Source: Candidatus Sumerlaeia bacterium (GTDB lineage Bacteria; Sumerlaeota; Sumerlaeia; JADFCW01). From it: a DNA stretch of 44,401 bases. The DNA lies in NCBI GenBank assembly GCA_026415575.1, contig JAOAGV010000027.1, positions 1 to 44,401 of the forward strand. The letters are read 5' to 3'. The notes under the pieces are model-generated. The model searched no databases, was not told where the DNA came from, and was given only the letters and a program-made list of their open reading frames with translations. Shown piece by piece: positions 43,288 to 44,401 of the stretch. Made by a program: the position numbers and the translations under genes. Positions within the stretch are counted from its first letter, which is position 1. Every line of letters begins with the position of its first letter.

Positions 43288-43320
43288 AACGGCCCGGAAG
43301 TCCTGCACTTCCGGGCCGTT
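43288..43320 (+). terminator. Intrinsic terminator hairpin after ppdK, possibly bidirectional
   Basis: AACGGCCCGGAAGT (43288-43301), loop CCTGC, ACTTCCGGGCCGTT (43307-43320): a perfect 14-bp stem, 27 nt after the ppdK stop. The downstream TTTGGTTTGG is only moderately T-rich; on the other strand CTTGTTTG follows. It separates convergent genes. Confidence 0.8.
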
Positions 43321-43430
43321 TGGTTTGGGATGGCAGAAAATCTTGGGTGCTGAGCTGCTTACAGAAAGGTAGATACCCCATACGGCGGGCCGACTTCTGC
43401 AAGCGGTTTCAACGCGGAAACTGCAACCCC

Positions 43431-44401
43431 TCACGCCGCTGGCAAAACCGTGAAGTTGGCTTTTTGCTGATAGGCCGCTGTCGTTGGGATGGCAGATTCA
43501 TCGCCTTCCACGCGAAACAGATACAGCAGCAAATGCAGGTCATAGACTTCGGCCGGCCGGCCCGCTTTGGACAACCCGACGCTGAACCGGTAGCGACCGG
43601 GCAGAAAATCGAACGGGTCCACGACGGCGCGGATGACGCCATGCGGCGGAATGCCGGCACTGAACAATGCGTCGGTCGAATACACCAGCGTGCAGGTCAG
43701 CCCGTCGTCGCGCTCGATGCCGACGGCGCACATCATGCTTTCGATGGGGCGCTGGACTTCGTATTCGATTTCGACGCAAAACCGGCCGCCGGTTTGGAAA
43801 GTGCACGTCGGACGCCCCGCGGCATCGAGGAACCGCGTGCTGCGGATCAACACATCGCCGTTGCCAAACCGCCCGCGCAGAAGCAGATGCACCAACTCCA
43901 TGCTGAGTTTCATCATTTCAAGTGTCGAGGCGCGCCGATGCTGTTCCAACAGGATTTGATCCAGCCCCGCCGCGCGGCTTCCCCAGTAGCGCATGCGGCC
44001 TTTTTCGATCCAGAGAACCTCATCGCACAACTCTTCGACCATCTGGTGGTCGTGGGTAACGACCAGCATGGTGGTGCGGCGTGTCCGGCGCAACTGCCGC
44101 ATTCGATCGAAGGATTTGCTCTGAAAATACGCATCGCCGACAGCCAACGCCTCGTCCACCAGAAGTATTTCGGGATCGAGATGGACGGCGATGGAGAAGG
44201 CCAACCGGACCAGCATGCCCGACGAGTAGTAGCGGATGGGGCTGTGGATATAGTGGCCCAGTTCGGCGAAGTCCACGATGGCATCGAGGCGGCGGCGGGT
44301 TTCGTGCCGCGACAGTCCAAGCACCGACGTGTTGAGGAAGATGTTTTCGATGCCCGTCAATTCGGGTTGCAATCCTGCCGTCAGGTCAATGAGCGAGCCG
44401 G
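43431..44401 (-). CDS. Polysaccharide/O-antigen ABC exporter ATPase (Wzt-like), 5'-truncated
   Basis: This gene runs off the right edge, so the start and Walker A are missing. Visible: the incoming frame GSLIDLTAGLQPELTGIENI, typical of the segment before the helical domain, signature YSSGM, Walker B ILLVDEALAVGD, switch VTHD and a C-terminal domain of about 140 residues (TFQTGGRFCVEIEYEVQRPI, RYRFSVGLSK) resembling the Wzt_C carbohydrate-binding fold. Such ATPases drive export of undecaprenyl-linked O-antigen and select chains with the C-terminal domain. The permease Wzm would be expected upstream, outside the window. Confidence 0.9.
   Translation of the reverse strand, partial: GSLIDLTAGLQPELTGIENIFLNTSVLGLSRHETRRRLDAIVDFAELGHYIHSPIRYYSSGMLVRLAFSIAVHLDPEILLVDEALAVGDAYFQSKSFDRMRQLRRTRRTTMLVVTHDHQMVEELCDEVLWIEKGRMRYWGSRAAGLDQILLEQHRRASTLEMMKLSMELVHLLLRGRFGNGDVLIRSTRFLDAAGRPTCTFQTGGRFCVEIEYEVQRPIESMMCAVGIERDDGLTCTLVYSTDALFSAGIPPHGVIRAVVDPFDFLPGRYRFSVGLSKAGRPAEVYDLHLLLYLFRVEGDESAIPTTAAYQQKANFTVLPAA

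Noticed and set aside
40756-43434. Long open frame on the minus strand opposite ppdK (about 892 codons)
   Set aside because: PPDK motifs on the plus strand are unambiguous; the antisense frame is a codon-bias shadow that also runs through the terminator hairpin.

Overview
The window is GC-rich DNA from a free-living, probably uncultured Gram-negative-type bacterium. It encodes a Wzt-like polysaccharide ABC ATPase, two Wzy/WaaL-type O-antigen ligases, YajC-SecDF, and many secreted hydrolases. Paired sulfatases, a hydrazine-synthase-alpha-like cytochrome and dense palindromic intergenic repeats resemble PVC-type or neighbouring lineages (Lentisphaerota, Kiritimatiellota, Verrucomicrobiota, Sumerlaeota, Hydrogenedentota). 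No rRNA or other phylogenetic marker was used, so this placement is an inference.

Layout. 1-4200 (minus strand): O-antigen ligase, xseB and dxs in one direction; dxs needs a frame change near its 3' end. A tRNA-Gly(GCC) follows. 4200-9050: a 143-bp inverted-repeat element, a DUF4384/PEGA surface protein, a rhomboid-TPR membrane protein and a secreted alpha/beta-hydrolase. 9350-14270 (plus strand): the conserved block rpsB-tsf-pyrH-frr-uppS-cdsA. 14270-16220: two structured repeats, a TVP38/DedA-type membrane protein and an azoreductase. 16360-20240 (minus): a large secreted protein of unknown fold class, possibly a glycoside hydrolase, with a Gfo/Idh/MocA oxidoreductase. 20540-26820: a second O-antigen ligase, aspartate-type aminotransferase, M23 peptidase, divergent YchF and an SGNH-like secreted protein. 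27240-32580 (minus): yajC, secDF fusion and a FusA2-type EF-G-like GTPase. 32920-40010: GH26 mannanase-like enzyme, two formylglycine sulfatases and, convergent with them, a tri-haem beta-propeller protein of the hydrazine-synthase-alpha family. 40420-43260: pyruvate phosphate dikinase with a histone-H1-like Lys/Ala tail and a perfect hairpin terminator. 43431 to the end: 5'-truncated Wzt-like ABC ATPase.

How the genes fit together. The core genes cover translation (S2, EF-Ts, RRF, EF-G-like), pyrimidine supply, and isoprenoid and phospholipid precursors (dxs, uppS, cdsA), which feed envelope building together with the ligases, the M23 peptidase and the ABC exporter. The accessory genes suggest extracellular breakdown of sulfated, acylated polysaccharide (GH26, sulfatases, esterases, possible GH, Gfo/Idh oxidoreductase), with PPDK linking pyruvate and PEP.

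The least expected feature is the intergenic DNA. At least six repeat families are visible: a 143-bp element with 31-bp inverted ends, a ~90-nt hairpin family in three copies, a 96-nt three-stem element, a 9-nt-period degenerate repeat at five tracts, a CT-rich 36-nt repeat at three loci, and a duplicated 26-nt palindrome. No CRISPR array, transposase, phage gene or recognisable defence system was seen.
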